A DNA stretch of 64,000 nucleotides. It comes from Trebonia sp963774945 (GTDB taxonomy: Bacteria; Actinomycetota; Actinomycetes; Streptosporangiales; Streptosporangiaceae). The notes under the pieces are model-generated. The model searched no databases and was not told the origin of the DNA. It saw nothing but the letters and a program-made list of their open reading frames with translations. The first letter of the stretch is position 1. Each line of letters starts with the position of its first letter. Made by a program: the position numbers and the translations under genes. The DNA lies in NCBI GenBank assembly GCA_963774945.1, contig CAVZHA010000010.1, positions 744,001 through 808,000 of the forward strand. The letters run 5' to 3'. Positions 46,601 through 56,048 of this stretch are shown piece after piece.

Positions 46601-47443
46601 GTCACCGGCTTCGAGCTCGACGCGCGCTTCGCGTCCGGGGACACCGGCGACGCCCTCGCGCTCACCAACCTCATGTGGGCGCAGATGGTCAGCCAGAACG
46701 GCCCGTTCTACACCGGAACCCTCTGGGAGAAGCTGGGACAGAACGGCCAGGACACCGACAGCAACGCGAGCCTGGCCCATGGCTGGGCGACCGCGCCCGT
46801 CTCGGCGTTCTCCAGCTACCTGCTCGGCATCCAGCCGACCGGGCCGGGCTACCGCACCTGGAGCATCGCACCCCAGCCAGGAACCTTGAGCTGGGCGCAG
46901 GGCCAGGTGCCGACCCCGTCGGGCACCCCGGTCGTCTCCCGCTGGCAGGCCGGCCCCAACTCCAGCTCGTTCCGGCTCACCATGTCCGCCCCCTCGGGAA
47001 CGACCGGCGCCGTGACCGTGCCGGAGCTCGGCTCGTCGCGGGTGATCGCCGAGGACGGAAGGATCGTCTGGGCGGGCGGCGCGCCGGTCGGCAGCGTTTC
47101 CGCCAGCGAGGCCGACGGCGCCGTCACCTTCTCGAACGTGTCCGGCGCGCACACGTTCGCCTGGATCGCGAATCCGGTCCCGTCCGATGTGTGCACGCTG
47201 ACGACCCAGTACGTCGACCTGTCGGCCAACTACCTGTCGCTGAAGCCGGCCGGCAAGGCGGTCGTCGACGCGCTCGTAAACGGAGCGTGCACGGTCCTCA
47301 CCTCGATCGGTCCGGACCTGGTTCCCGCCAGGAAGGAAGCGTTCATTCAGGCCTACGACAAGAGCGCGCAGTCGCTGGCGAAGCAGGGCTGGCTGACTCA
47401 GGCGCAGGCAGGCACCCTCCAGACGCTGGCCGGCGCGCTTTAG
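43681..47443 (+). CDS. Very large secreted GH78-like protein (one frameshift as read)
   Basis: The ATG at 43681 follows GAAGGAG; the product starts with a twin-Arg-like signal peptide (SRRRRRLIGGSALGAATLLG). Corrected for one extra base near 44430 it is 1253 residues. The frame contains lectin-like beta segments (DYGKEVGGLPFFNVSSA, FVNGAQVAASTVANGWRTSQ) and a barrel domain with YDGYFLSNDDTLNKIWYDGV, DGAKRDRRVWSGDLSVEGRT and HGWATAPVSAFSSYLLGIQP. The classic DCPQRDER acid motif is replaced by DGAKRDRR, a divergent GH78 subgroup. Between them lie three related Ser/Ala/Gly repeats. The C-terminal 80 residues resemble a FIMAH-like helical module. It probably acts on rhamnose-rich polymers outside the cell. 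Confidence 0.8.
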
Positions 47444-47463
47444 CAGACAGGAGAGGATCACGC

Positions 47464-47491
47464 GCGGGGAGGGCCGCCCGGCCCTCCCCGC
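47464..47491. terminator. Hairpin terminator after the GH78-like gene
   Basis: A 13-bp near-perfect GC stem (core CGGGGAGGGCCG and complement) with a two-base loop begins 20 bases after the stop codon. No U-tract follows. Confidence 0.65.
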
Positions 47492-47604
47492 CGCCACTGG
47501 ATTGCACGACCCCTACCGCCCCGCCCGAGCCCGAGGCCGGCTCCCATCGCGGACCAGCTATGAGGTCGACCTCGTGGCCGGCCTCAGGTGCGTCCGGCCA
47601 CAGC

Positions 47605-48636
47605 TCAGTCAGACTTGACCGCAGCGACGATCGCATTGGCCATGCCCTGCTCGCCGGCCGCGTTCGGGTGCAGCGGGGCGGCCGCCGCGTCCGGGATCAG
47701 CGGTTCGATCCAGCGGCTCGGCGGGGCCGAGCACGCGTCATGACCCTCGGACGGCCCGTACGTGTCGACGTAGCCGTCCCCCGCGGCCTGGGCTACTTGC
47801 CGCAACTCCCGATTGAGCCGCAGTTCCTCGTTGCCGAGGAAGACGATGTCGCCAGTGGTGATCCCCAGCGTGCTCGCGCACCCGCTGCCTGAGGAGGGCA
47901 GCAGGTCCGGGTAGCCGACAACGTAGACGCGGGCGCGCCGGGCACGCGCCTTGATCTGGCCGAGGGTTTTCGCCAGTTGCCAGGAAACCATCTGGACCCG
48001 CTGCTGGATCAGGTCCGTGCCGTCGTGGAGGTAGTAGTCCTCGCACGGCGTGAGACCCGACGAGTCTTCGGTTGGGATCAGGACGGGAATCAGGTCCAGT
48101 TCCACGCATCGGGAAAAGACGGAGGCCCAGCCGACGTCGTTGCCGCCAATGCCGAGGGTGACAAGCGCGGTCGCCGGCGAAAGGGCGGTTAGCTGCGCCG
48201 GGTTGATTCCGTCGCCGGTGGACTGCGCGGTCGACAGGTCGGCGATGGTGGCGCTGCTGCAGCTCATGTCGGTCAGTTCCAGCCTCAGGCGCTGCGCGAC
48301 CAGGAAGGGGTAGCTGCCGTTGGACTGCTCGCACCCGGTAACCGCGCCCGTCTGGCCGGGGATGCCGGGGCCCGCCGCGTAGGAGTCGCCAAGCGCCACG
48401 TACGAGCCGTGGAGCACGTCGGCGGCCTTTGCCGCTGCCGCGCCCGGTGGCATTCCGGCGCCCGTCGACGTTGAAGTTGCCTGCGGCGCCGTAGAGCAGG
48501 CCGTCAGCGTCAACGCGACCGCCGCGACCGCCGCGATCGCGGCGATGCGGCAACGGCGGTGCCCGCGATCTGGCACGGGTCCTCCGTCCTCATCGATCGG
48601 GTAGTTCATCGGCGTGCTGGTTCTCTTGCAGATCAC
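47605..48636 (-). CDS. SGNH/GDSL-family lipase lipoprotein
   Basis: The GTG at 48636 has GGAGG five bases upstream, better than the ATG at 48609. The leader has an Arg-rich n-region, a hydrophobic core (IAAIAAVAAVALTLTAC) and the lipobox LTAC, so it is a membrane-anchored lipoprotein. SGNH blocks are block I GDSYAAGPG, the Gly/Asn block GIGGNDVGW and the terminal His block PLHPNAAGEQGMANAI. Several Cys pairs (GCEQ, MSCSS, SGCAS) suggest disulfides. It is likely an extracytoplasmic lipase or esterase. Confidence 0.87.
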   Translation of the reverse strand: MICKRTSTPMNYPIDEDGGPVPDRGHRRCRIAAIAAVAAVALTLTACSTAPQATSTSTGAGMPPGAAAAKAADVLHGSYVALGDSYAAGPGIPGQTGAVTGCEQSNGSYPFLVAQRLRLELTDMSCSSATIADLSTAQSTGDGINPAQLTALSPATALVTLGIGGNDVGWASVFSRCVELDLIPVLIPTEDSSGLTPCEDYYLHDGTDLIQQRVQMVSWQLAKTLGQIKARARRARVYVVGYPDLLPSSGSGCASTLGITTGDIVFLGNEELRLNRELRQVAQAAGDGYVDTYGPSEGHDACSAPPSRWIEPLIPDAAAAPLHPNAAGEQGMANAIVAAVKSD

Positions 48637-48682
48637 GACAGCCTCCAGTGGATAGCGCCTGAATGATGATCGGGGGCGGGCT

Positions 48683-48721
48683 AGCCGCTGGCGATTGCCC
48701 GACATGGAATCGCCAGCGGCT
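48683..48721. terminator. Hairpin downstream of the MMPL gene
   Basis: Perfect 14-bp arms AGCCGCTGGCGATT and complement enclose an 11-base loop. It lies 17 bases past the MMPL stop, before the GDSL gene, on the minus strand, and probably ends the MMPL transcript. Confidence 0.6.
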
Positions 48722-48737
48722 CTTCGAGGGCTGCGGA

Positions 48738-51032
48738 CTAGCGGCGGATCACGTGATTCGGCGCGGTGTGGCCGGGGCCGTCCGGCCGGGCGCGGCCGTC
48801 AGGCGCGCGGCGGTCAGCGCCGGCGCCGGCTGGATCGTCGATGGCCGGCTCCGGGGCCACCTCAGCCCGCTCGATGGCCAGCCGCGGCAGCAGGCGATCC
48901 AGCCAGCGCGGCAGCGCCCAGTTGGCCGGCCCGATGAGGTGCATGAGGGCGGGGACCAGCAGGCTGCGGATGAGCAGGGCGTCGACGAGGACGGAGAAGG
49001 CGAGCCCGAAGCCGAACTCCGCCAGTTCCCTGGCCCCGCCGAACATGAACGATCCGAAGACCAGGATCATGATGCTCGCCGCGGCCGCGATGACCGGGCC
49101 GCTCTTGGCCTGGCCGGCGACGATGGCCAGGTGGTTGCGCCGGGCCGCGGTGGCGCCGCTGCCCGCGCTGCGCTTCCATTCCTCCTGGATACGGCTGATC
49201 AGGTACACCTCGTAGTCCATGGACAGGCCGAAGAGCACGGAGAAGATCAGTACCGGCAGGAACGCGTCGACCGGCCCCGTTCCCGACAGGCCAAGCAGCG
49301 AGCCGCCCCAGCCCCAGCTGAAGACCGCGTTCATGGCGCCGAGGGCGGCGCCGACCGACAGCAGGTTCATCGCCGACGCCACCAGCGGGATCAGCAGGCT
49401 GCGGAAGACGGCCATCAGCAGCAGGAACGCCAGCAGCACGACGATGACGACGAAGATCGGCAGCTTGTCCGTCAGCACGTGGGCGAAGTCGATGTTGGTC
49501 GCCGTCACCCCGCCGACGTGGACGGCCAGGCTGGTGCCGTCGGCGGCTCGCGGGATGATGTGGTCACGCAGGTTGTTGACCAGGTTGATGGTCTGCGTGG
49601 CCTGCGGGCTGGTGGTCGGGTAGACGGTGGCGAGCAGGACCTTCCCGTTCGGTGAGGCGACCGAGGGGGCCACCGATGCCACCCCGGGCGTGCGGGCCGC
49701 GACGGCCAGCAGATGGTCGAAGGCGGTGACGTCGGCCGCTGAGCCGGACCGGGCGGCCAGCTCGAGCGGCCCGTTGAAGCCGGGCCCGAACCCTTCGGCC
49801 AGGGCGGTGTAGGCCTGGTGGCTGGTCGAGCTGGCCGGGTCGGTGCTGGCGTCCGAGGTGCCGAGCCGCAGGCCGAAGATCGGCAGCGCGATCGCGGCCA
49901 CCGCGGCGAGAGCGCCGACCGCGACGAGGACCTTGCGCGCTTCGACGAACCGGGCCCAGCGGAGCCAGAACCCGCCTGCGGCCGGGCTCGCGTGCCGTCC
50001 GGTGGCCAGTGCGCGGCGTTCCCGCCGGGACAGGACCCGCGGGCCGAGGAACCCGAGCATGGCCGGCAGCAGGGTGAGCGCGGTGGCCATGGTCAGCGCC
50101 ACCGCCACGGCCGCGGAGACCGACACGCCGTAGAGGAAGCTGACGCCGAGCAGGAACTGGCCGAGCAGGGCGATGCAGACGGTCAGGCCGGCCAGCACCA
50201 CCGTCCGGCCGGACGTCGCGACGGCCAGCTGGGCCGCGTCGGAATAAGACGCGCCCTGCTTGACCGCGCTCCGGTACCGGCTGATGATGAACAGCCCGTA
50301 GTCCACGCCGACGCCCAGGCCGATCAGGACGGCCAGTTCGGTGGACACGCTGGAGATGCTCATCACGTGGCTGAGCAGGCCGATGAGCGAGTTGCCGAGG
50401 ACCAGCGCCACGATCGCGCCCAGCAGCGGCAGCAGCGCGGCGAGCACCGCCCCGCCGAAGATGACCAGCAGGACGGCCAGCGCCGCGATCACGCCGACGG
50501 CGACCGTGAACCCGGGGTCGGGCCGCTCGGAGTTGGTGATGGACTGACCGCTGAGGGAGACGTGCACGGTCCCGTCGTCGGCGGATTCAGCCGCCTTGAT
50601 CAGGTGATCGGCGTCCGCGTTGGTCACCTGCGCGGCCTGCTTGTCCCAGGTCACCACGGCGAAGGCGATGGTGCCGTCCCGGCTGATCTGCGCCGCGTCC
50701 GCCTTGGCGTAGGGGCTGGCCACTGACTCCACCCCGGGCACGGCGGCCACCTTGGCCAGCGCCGCCGTCACCTCGGCCCGTACCGGGGCCGATCTGATCG
50801 TGGCGCCGTGGGTGGCCTGGATCACGATCTGGTCGCCCTCACCCGACGCGGCCGGAAAGTTCTGCGTCAGCAGGCTGACCGCCGCCTGCGAGTCCGTGTT
50901 GGGCAGGCTGAAGCTCGAGCCGAAATCGGTGCCCGCCGCCTTTCCGAGCCCGACTACGGCGACCATCGCGAGCAGCCAGCCCGCTGCCACCCACCGCCGA
51001 TGCTGGAAACACCAGCGAGCCAATCCTGACAT
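48738..51032 (-). CDS. MMPL-family RND transporter
   Basis: The 764-residue protein has the duplicated MMPL layout: an N-terminal TM (RRWVAAGWLLAMVAVVGLG), a large extracellular loop, a TM block with IGLGVGVDYGLFIISRYRSA, a second loop, and a second TM block with FGLSMDYEVYLISRIQEEWK. The GVDYG and SMDYE proton-relay Asp residues are both present. Family members export lipids or drugs. It is divergent from a histidine kinase/response regulator pair, which probably controls it. Confidence 0.9.
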   Translation of the reverse strand: MSGLARWCFQHRRWVAAGWLLAMVAVVGLGKAAGTDFGSSFSLPNTDSQAAVSLLTQNFPAASGEGDQIVIQATHGATIRSAPVRAEVTAALAKVAAVPGVESVASPYAKADAAQISRDGTIAFAVVTWDKQAAQVTNADADHLIKAAESADDGTVHVSLSGQSITNSERPDPGFTVAVGVIAALAVLLVIFGGAVLAALLPLLGAIVALVLGNSLIGLLSHVMSISSVSTELAVLIGLGVGVDYGLFIISRYRSAVKQGASYSDAAQLAVATSGRTVVLAGLTVCIALLGQFLLGVSFLYGVSVSAAVAVALTMATALTLLPAMLGFLGPRVLSRRERRALATGRHASPAAGGFWLRWARFVEARKVLVAVGALAAVAAIALPIFGLRLGTSDASTDPASSTSHQAYTALAEGFGPGFNGPLELAARSGSAADVTAFDHLLAVAARTPGVASVAPSVASPNGKVLLATVYPTTSPQATQTINLVNNLRDHIIPRAADGTSLAVHVGGVTATNIDFAHVLTDKLPIFVVIVVLLAFLLLMAVFRSLLIPLVASAMNLLSVGAALGAMNAVFSWGWGGSLLGLSGTGPVDAFLPVLIFSVLFGLSMDYEVYLISRIQEEWKRSAGSGATAARRNHLAIVAGQAKSGPVIAAAASIMILVFGSFMFGGARELAEFGFGLAFSVLVDALLIRSLLVPALMHLIGPANWALPRWLDRLLPRLAIERAEVAPEPAIDDPAGAGADRRAPDGRARPDGPGHTAPNHVIRR

Positions 51033-51210
51033 GGGAAAACCTCCGTGCTATGACCTCCGGGGGCGTCTTTCGCACCCGAGATCAACACTGCTGGCGGCGT
51101 CGCTTCGCCACGAGGGAGCGCCGCGGTGAACCGATGGTGTAGCGGGCTACACCATCGCCGGGGAGCCGGGTCTCCCGCGCAGGCGCCCGGGGTGCGCTTA
51201 GCCTGATGAC

Positions 51211-52377
51211 ATGCGGGAGACGGTGCGGCGAGCGGGGCAGGCCACGGTGCACCTCGCCTTGGCCGTCGGGCTGACCGCATTCACCTTCGCGTTCATCACC
51301 GTGCTGCTGATTACCGCGATCGGCACCGTCGCCATCCTCGGCATCTGGCTGCTCCCCGAGGCCGTGCTGCTGATCCGCCGGATCGCCGGCGCGAAGCGGT
51401 CCATGGCCGGCGCGTGGGCGGGACGGGAGATCCCCGAGGCCTACCAGCCGATCACCGGCCCCCTCCGCGACCGGCTCCGCACCGCGGTCCGCGACCCCGG
51501 CACGTTCGTCGACGCGCGCTGGATGGCCGCCAACTACGTTTACGGCTGCGTCGGCATCCTGGCGCTGCCGCTATGGCTGGCCGCCCTGCCCGTCGACGGA
51601 GCGTGGTGCGGGCTGCTGCGCCGCCCGCCGGTGGTCGTGCCGCTGATCAGCCGGCTCGCGGACTTGGACGCCGCCTGGTCGACGGTGCTTCTCCAGCCGT
51701 CGCCGAAGGCGCTGCTGGCCAAGCGGATCGAGCAGCTGACGCAGACCCGAGCGGGCGCGGTCGCCGCCCACAGCGCCGAGCTGCGCCGCATCGAGCGGGA
51801 CCTGCACGACGGTGTGCAGGCCCGGCTGGTCTCGCTGTCCATGCGGGTCGGGCTGGCCAAACGTGCCTACGAACGCGACCCGGAGGCCGGGCGGCGCCTG
51901 CTCGACGAGGCGCAGCAGCACGCCGAGGAGGCCCTGGCCGAGCTGCGCCACGTGGTGCGCGGCATCCATCCGCCCATCCTCACCGACCGAGGGCTGGCCG
52001 GCGCGGTCCGGGCGCTCGCCGCCAGCAGCGGGCTTGACGTGAACGTGCAGACCGACGACCTGGACGACGGGCCCCGCGCCCCGGTTGCGGTGGAGTCGGC
52101 GGCCTACTTCGTCGTGGCCGAGGCGCTCACCAACGCGGCCAAGCACAGCGGATCCAAGCGCGCCGCCGTCGAGCTCAGCCGCACCCGAACTGGCCTGCAG
52201 GTGGTGGTCCGCGACGAGGGCAAGGGCGGGGCCATCACCGCCGACGGCGCCGACGCGGAGGGAACCGGCCTGCCCGGCATGCGCCGCCGGGTCGCCGCGC
52301 TCGACGGGACCTTCACCGTCGCCAGCCCCGCCGGGGGCCCGACCGTGATCGAAGCGGAGCTGCCGTGCGCGTGGTAA
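51211..52377 (+). CDS. NarL-type sensor histidine kinase
   Basis: The 388-residue protein has two or three N-terminal TM helices (VHLALAVGLTAFTFAFITVL, NYVYGCVGILALPLWLAALP), a dimerisation domain with the phosphorylated His in ELRRIERDLHDGVQARLVSL (HisKA_3) and an HATPase domain with VVAEALTNAAKHSGSK (N box) and GTGLPGMRRRVAALDG (G box). The stop overlaps the response-regulator start by 13 bases. It senses an unknown signal at or within the membrane. Confidence 0.9.
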   Translation: MRETVRRAGQATVHLALAVGLTAFTFAFITVLLITAIGTVAILGIWLLPEAVLLIRRIAGAKRSMAGAWAGREIPEAYQPITGPLRDRLRTAVRDPGTFVDARWMAANYVYGCVGILALPLWLAALPVDGAWCGLLRRPPVVVPLISRLADLDAAWSTVLLQPSPKALLAKRIEQLTQTRAGAVAAHSAELRRIERDLHDGVQARLVSLSMRVGLAKRAYERDPEAGRRLLDEAQQHAEEALAELRHVVRGIHPPILTDRGLAGAVRALAASSGLDVNVQTDDLDDGPRAPVAVESAAYFVVAEALTNAAKHSGSKRAAVELSRTRTGLQVVVRDEGKGGAITADGADAEGTGLPGMRRRVAALDGTFTVASPAGGPTVIEAELPCAW

Positions 52378-53009
52378 TCGCCGAGGACAACGCCCTGCTC
52401 CGCGAGGGGCTGGTCCTGCTGCTCACCTCGGCCGGGCACGAGGTCGTGGCCGTCGCCGCGGCCGAGCCGGAGATCCTCCCGGCGCTGCTCGCGCACCGCC
52501 CCGACATCGCCGTGCTCGACGTCCGGATGCCGCCGAACTTCCGCGACGAGGGCCTGCGGGCGGCGCTCGCGGCCCGCAGGCAGATCCCCGGGCTGCCAGT
52601 GCTCGTGCTCTCCCAGTACGTCGAGGAAGCCTACGCCGCCGAACTGCTCGGCGGCGGCGCCAGCGGCATCGGCTACCTGCTCAAGGACCGCGTCGGCCGG
52701 GTCGAGGAGTTCCTCGACGCGCTCGACCGCGTCGCGGCCGGCGGCACCGCGCTCGACCCCGAGGTGGTCACCGAACTCCTCACCCGCCGCCGCAGCACCC
52801 CGCTTGACTCGCTGACCCCCCGCGAGCGCGAGGTGCTCACGCTGATGGCCGAGGGTCACGACAACACGACCATCGCCGCCACCCTGGTCATCACCGAGCG
52901 ATCAGTCAGCAAGCACATCGGCAACATTTTCCTGAAGCTCGGGCTTCCGCCCACCGACATAGGACACCGCCGCGTACTGGCCGTCCTCGCCCATCTGAAC
53001 AACCCGTAG
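52365..53009 (+). CDS. NarL/LuxR-type response regulator
   Basis: The 214-residue protein has a receiver domain with acidic Glu7-Asp8, phospho-acceptor Asp52 (IAVLDVRMPP) and Lys in YLLKDRVG, then a LuxR HTH (LTPREREVLTLMAEGHDNTT, ITERSVSKHIGNIFLKLGLP). It is the partner of the overlapping kinase, and the divergent MMPL gene is the likely target. Confidence 0.92.
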   Translation: MRVVIAEDNALLREGLVLLLTSAGHEVVAVAAAEPEILPALLAHRPDIAVLDVRMPPNFRDEGLRAALAARRQIPGLPVLVLSQYVEEAYAAELLGGGASGIGYLLKDRVGRVEEFLDALDRVAAGGTALDPEVVTELLTRRRSTPLDSLTPREREVLTLMAEGHDNTTIAATLVITERSVSKHIGNIFLKLGLPPTDIGHRRVLAVLAHLNNP

Positions 53010-53052
53010 CTGTCAGGGAGTCCGATCAATTCCTGATGTTACTGTTCGAACT

Positions 53053-55884
53053 ATGGACGACTCGTCCCGCCCACCGCTGCGCGGACGTGAGCAGGAGCTC
53101 GCGGTCATTCGTCGCAGACTGGGCCAGGTCCGGGCCGGCACCGGCTCCGTGATTGTGGTGGAGGGCAGCGCCGGCCTCGGCAAGACGAGGCTGCTCGACG
53201 AGTGCGTCTCCATGGCGCGGGAGCTTTCGTTTCGGGTCGGGCGCGGAGCGGCCGAGCCCGGGCGTGCCATCGAGCTTGGCGCCCTGTTTGATGCGTTGTT
53301 TGAGGGCGATCCGCCGCTGGCCGATCGGCACGCGCTCAACGACGTCCACGCTTCATCGGAGTTCTTGTTCTGGCTCCTGCAGGACGTGCAGTCCCTCATC
53401 GAGGAGGCTGCGCTCAAGGATCCCGTTCTCATCTGCCTTGATGATCTCCACTGGGGAGGGACCAGCCTATCGTTCGCAATGCGGCACCTCCCTCAAAGCC
53501 TCTCGTCGCTCCCCGTGGCATGGGTCATGGCATCCCGGCCCGACCAGGGCCTGCATCAGATGCAGCTGGCAACAATCGAGCTCATCGAGTCGGGAGCGGA
53601 GCTGATTCGCCTAGCGCCGCTTGATCGCACCGCGATCGCGCAAGTCGCGAGTGATGTGCTGGGAGCCGAGGCGGACGAGGAACTCCTGCAGAAGGCGGAG
53701 CGGGTCCAGGGTAACCCCTTTCTGCTCGTGGAGTTCTTCCGCGGACTCCAGGACGACGGGCTGGTCTCGGTCGATTCCGGGCGCGCGACGCTGGTCGAGG
53801 ACCGGCTGCCGCATCGCGTGAGCGACAGCATGCGCAGGCGCCTTGCCCGCATGTCGCCGGCATCGGAACGGGCGGCGACGTTCGCATCGGGACTCGGGCG
53901 CCGGTTCAGCTTTCACGACCTGGCCGCGATGACCGACATGTCGGTTATGGACCTGATCGCCCCCGTCAACGAGCTCGTGCAAGCCGAGATTCTCGCCGAC
54001 GACGGCGGTCACCTGGCCTTCCGGCACGACATCATCCGTGAGGCTGTTCGCGGCAGCCTGTTGTCCTCGGTCAGAAGCGCCATCGACCGGCGGGCGGCAG
54101 AGGTGCTGCTCGCGCGCGGCGCGCTTCCGGTCGAGGTGGCCACCCAGCTGGTCGCCAGCGCCGATCCAGGCGATGACGTCGCGATCGACACGGCGCTCAA
54201 GGCCGCCCGGGTCCTCGGTTCCTCCGATCCCGCGGCCGCCGCTGAGCTTGCCGACAAGGCCCTCGGCCTCACGCCGCTGCATCACGCTCTCCGGGGCCCG
54301 TTGGTCGCCCAGCGGGTGGTGTCGCTGTTCGCGGCCGGCCTGGCGGAGGAGGGACGGCAGTTCGCCGACTCGGCGCTCCGGCAGGCGCTGCCGGCGGAGG
54401 AGGAGGCGCGGGTGCGGGCCAGCGTCGCCAGTATGTTCGATCTGTCCCCTGAGGTCAGGGCGGAGAACGCCCGCGCTGGGCTCGCCCTTCCGTCGCTGCC
54501 CGCGGAGCTGCGGGCCGAGCTGTGGGCTGCGCTCTACCACAGCCTCAGCGTGGCCGGACGGCAGCGTGAGGCGCTCGAGGTCGAGCCGAGCGCACGCGAT
54601 GCCGCCTACGCAAGCACAAGCGAGGTGTGCCGGTTCTCGTTCGAGCTTCCGCAGTCGGGACTGGCCTACCAGCTACTCGACTTCGGGCGCTCGCTGGAGA
54701 TTCTCCTGACCGCAGAGCGCCGTGACCTCGCAGGCCGCGGCGATGCGCAGGCACGCCTCGCGCACGTACTGCGGTGTTGGATTCTCGCGGCCGTTGACCG
54801 GTATGAGGACGCGCTGCACGCGATTGACGCCGGGGTGATCGCTGCCCAGCGTGACCGGCAGAACTGGGCGCTGCGCGTCTTCGAGACGACCCGCGGCCGG
54901 CAGATGCTGCAGATGGGGAGGCTCGCCGACGCGGCGATCGCGCTCGAAGGCCGATTTAGCCGGGCTGAGGCGCATCTCGTCGCCGGAGCCCTGCACGCGC
55001 CCTCGGTCGTGTCGCTCGGCCTGCTTAAGATCCACACCGCGGACGAGGCGGGCGCGCTGGAGGTGGCTGAGATCGCGAAGATCATGTTGCGGGCGAGGGC
55101 GCCGTGCGTCCGTCACCATGCGATGTGGTACCTCGCGCTGCTCACCCTGTCTCAGGGCGACCCGATGCGGGCGCACGGGTGGCTCTCCTTCTCCGGGCAC
55201 GAAGAGCGGCTCTCGATGTTCCCGCTTTACCCGCACGAGGTCGCCTACGACGCCGAGCGAGTGCGGATCGCAGCGGCGGTGGGTGACGAGGAGCTCGCTG
55301 ACGGCGCCATTTCACTGGCCGAGCGACGCGCGAGCCGCAACCCGGATATCCCCTCGTGCGCTGCCGCCGCGGCGCACGCCCGGGGCATCTGGAGCGACTC
55401 GGCGGAGGATCTCGAGCGCGCGGTCTCGCTCTACCGGGGCGGGCCTCGCCCGCTTGCCCTTGCGTCTGCGCTCGAAGACCTCGGCCGAGTGCTGGCCCAG
55501 CGCGGCGACAACGCGGCCGCGATCGCCGCGCTCGATGAGGCCCTTTCGGTCTCGGCGCGCGTCGGAGCGGCCTGGGACGCCGCGCGGGTGCGGGGCCGGC
55601 TACGCCGACTGGGCGTGCGACGACGTCCGTCCAAGGTCGACCGGCCGAAGACCGGCTGGGACGCCCTGACCGAGACCGAGTCTGTGGTCGTCAACCTTGC
55701 TGCGCATGGGTGCACCAACCGGGAGATCGCTGACAAGCTGTTCATCTCCCCGCACACCGTCGATTCGCACCTGCGTCACATCTTCGAGAAGCTCGGAGTT
55801 AATTCGCGTGTGCACCTGACGCGGCTTGTCGCAGGCCGATCGCCCCAGTTGCCAGGGGACCTGGGGGCTGGCAGTGAAGGGTGA
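53053..55884 (+). CDS. LAL-type LuxR regulator with AAA ATPase domain
   Basis: The 943-residue protein is intact. Near the N-terminus RGREQEL opens an NTPase domain with Walker A VEGSAGLGKTRLL and Walker B VLICLDDLHWGG. A long helical, TPR-like middle region (about residues 350-860) precedes the C-terminal LuxR HTH (LTETESVVVNLAAHGCTNRE, IADKLFISPHTVDSHLRHIF). Large ATP-binding LuxR regulators usually activate secondary-metabolism or carbohydrate genes. It begins 43 bases after the response regulator. Confidence 0.9.
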   Translation: MDDSSRPPLRGREQELAVIRRRLGQVRAGTGSVIVVEGSAGLGKTRLLDECVSMARELSFRVGRGAAEPGRAIELGALFDALFEGDPPLADRHALNDVHASSEFLFWLLQDVQSLIEEAALKDPVLICLDDLHWGGTSLSFAMRHLPQSLSSLPVAWVMASRPDQGLHQMQLATIELIESGAELIRLAPLDRTAIAQVASDVLGAEADEELLQKAERVQGNPFLLVEFFRGLQDDGLVSVDSGRATLVEDRLPHRVSDSMRRRLARMSPASERAATFASGLGRRFSFHDLAAMTDMSVMDLIAPVNELVQAEILADDGGHLAFRHDIIREAVRGSLLSSVRSAIDRRAAEVLLARGALPVEVATQLVASADPGDDVAIDTALKAARVLGSSDPAAAAELADKALGLTPLHHALRGPLVAQRVVSLFAAGLAEEGRQFADSALRQALPAEEEARVRASVASMFDLSPEVRAENARAGLALPSLPAELRAELWAALYHSLSVAGRQREALEVEPSARDAAYASTSEVCRFSFELPQSGLAYQLLDFGRSLEILLTAERRDLAGRGDAQARLAHVLRCWILAAVDRYEDALHAIDAGVIAAQRDRQNWALRVFETTRGRQMLQMGRLADAAIALEGRFSRAEAHLVAGALHAPSVVSLGLLKIHTADEAGALEVAEIAKIMLRARAPCVRHHAMWYLALLTLSQGDPMRAHGWLSFSGHEERLSMFPLYPHEVAYDAERVRIAAAVGDEELADGAISLAERRASRNPDIPSCAAAAAHARGIWSDSAEDLERAVSLYRGGPRPLALASALEDLGRVLAQRGDNAAAIAALDEALSVSARVGAAWDAARVRGRLRRLGVRRRPSKVDRPKTGWDALTETESVVVNLAAHGCTNREIADKLFISPHTVDSHLRHIFEKLGVNSRVHLTRLVAGRSPQLPGDLGAGSEG

Positions 55885-56048
55885 GCAACGCGGGACAATC
55901 ACCTGATCGGGCTGAGGATCGCGCATTCGCGTGATGTCTTGAGCCGGAGCGGTCTCCGGTGTGGAATCGGCAGCCGCCTCGCCTGCCTGGCTCCACTCGC
56001 GGCTTCAGAGACGAAGGTTGGCGGGCCATCGGTCGCCTACCGGGCCAA

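Noticed and set aside
3642..47443. Programmed +1 frameshifting as an explanation for the many broken genes
   Set aside because: The shift sites share no slippery sequence or downstream structure, occur up to five times per gene, and affect unrelated families.
45973..47892. A 639-codon plus-strand frame overlapping the GH78-like gene and beyond
   Set aside because: Arg/Pro-rich, continues past the gene end into sequence antisense to the lipase; no start context or family motif.
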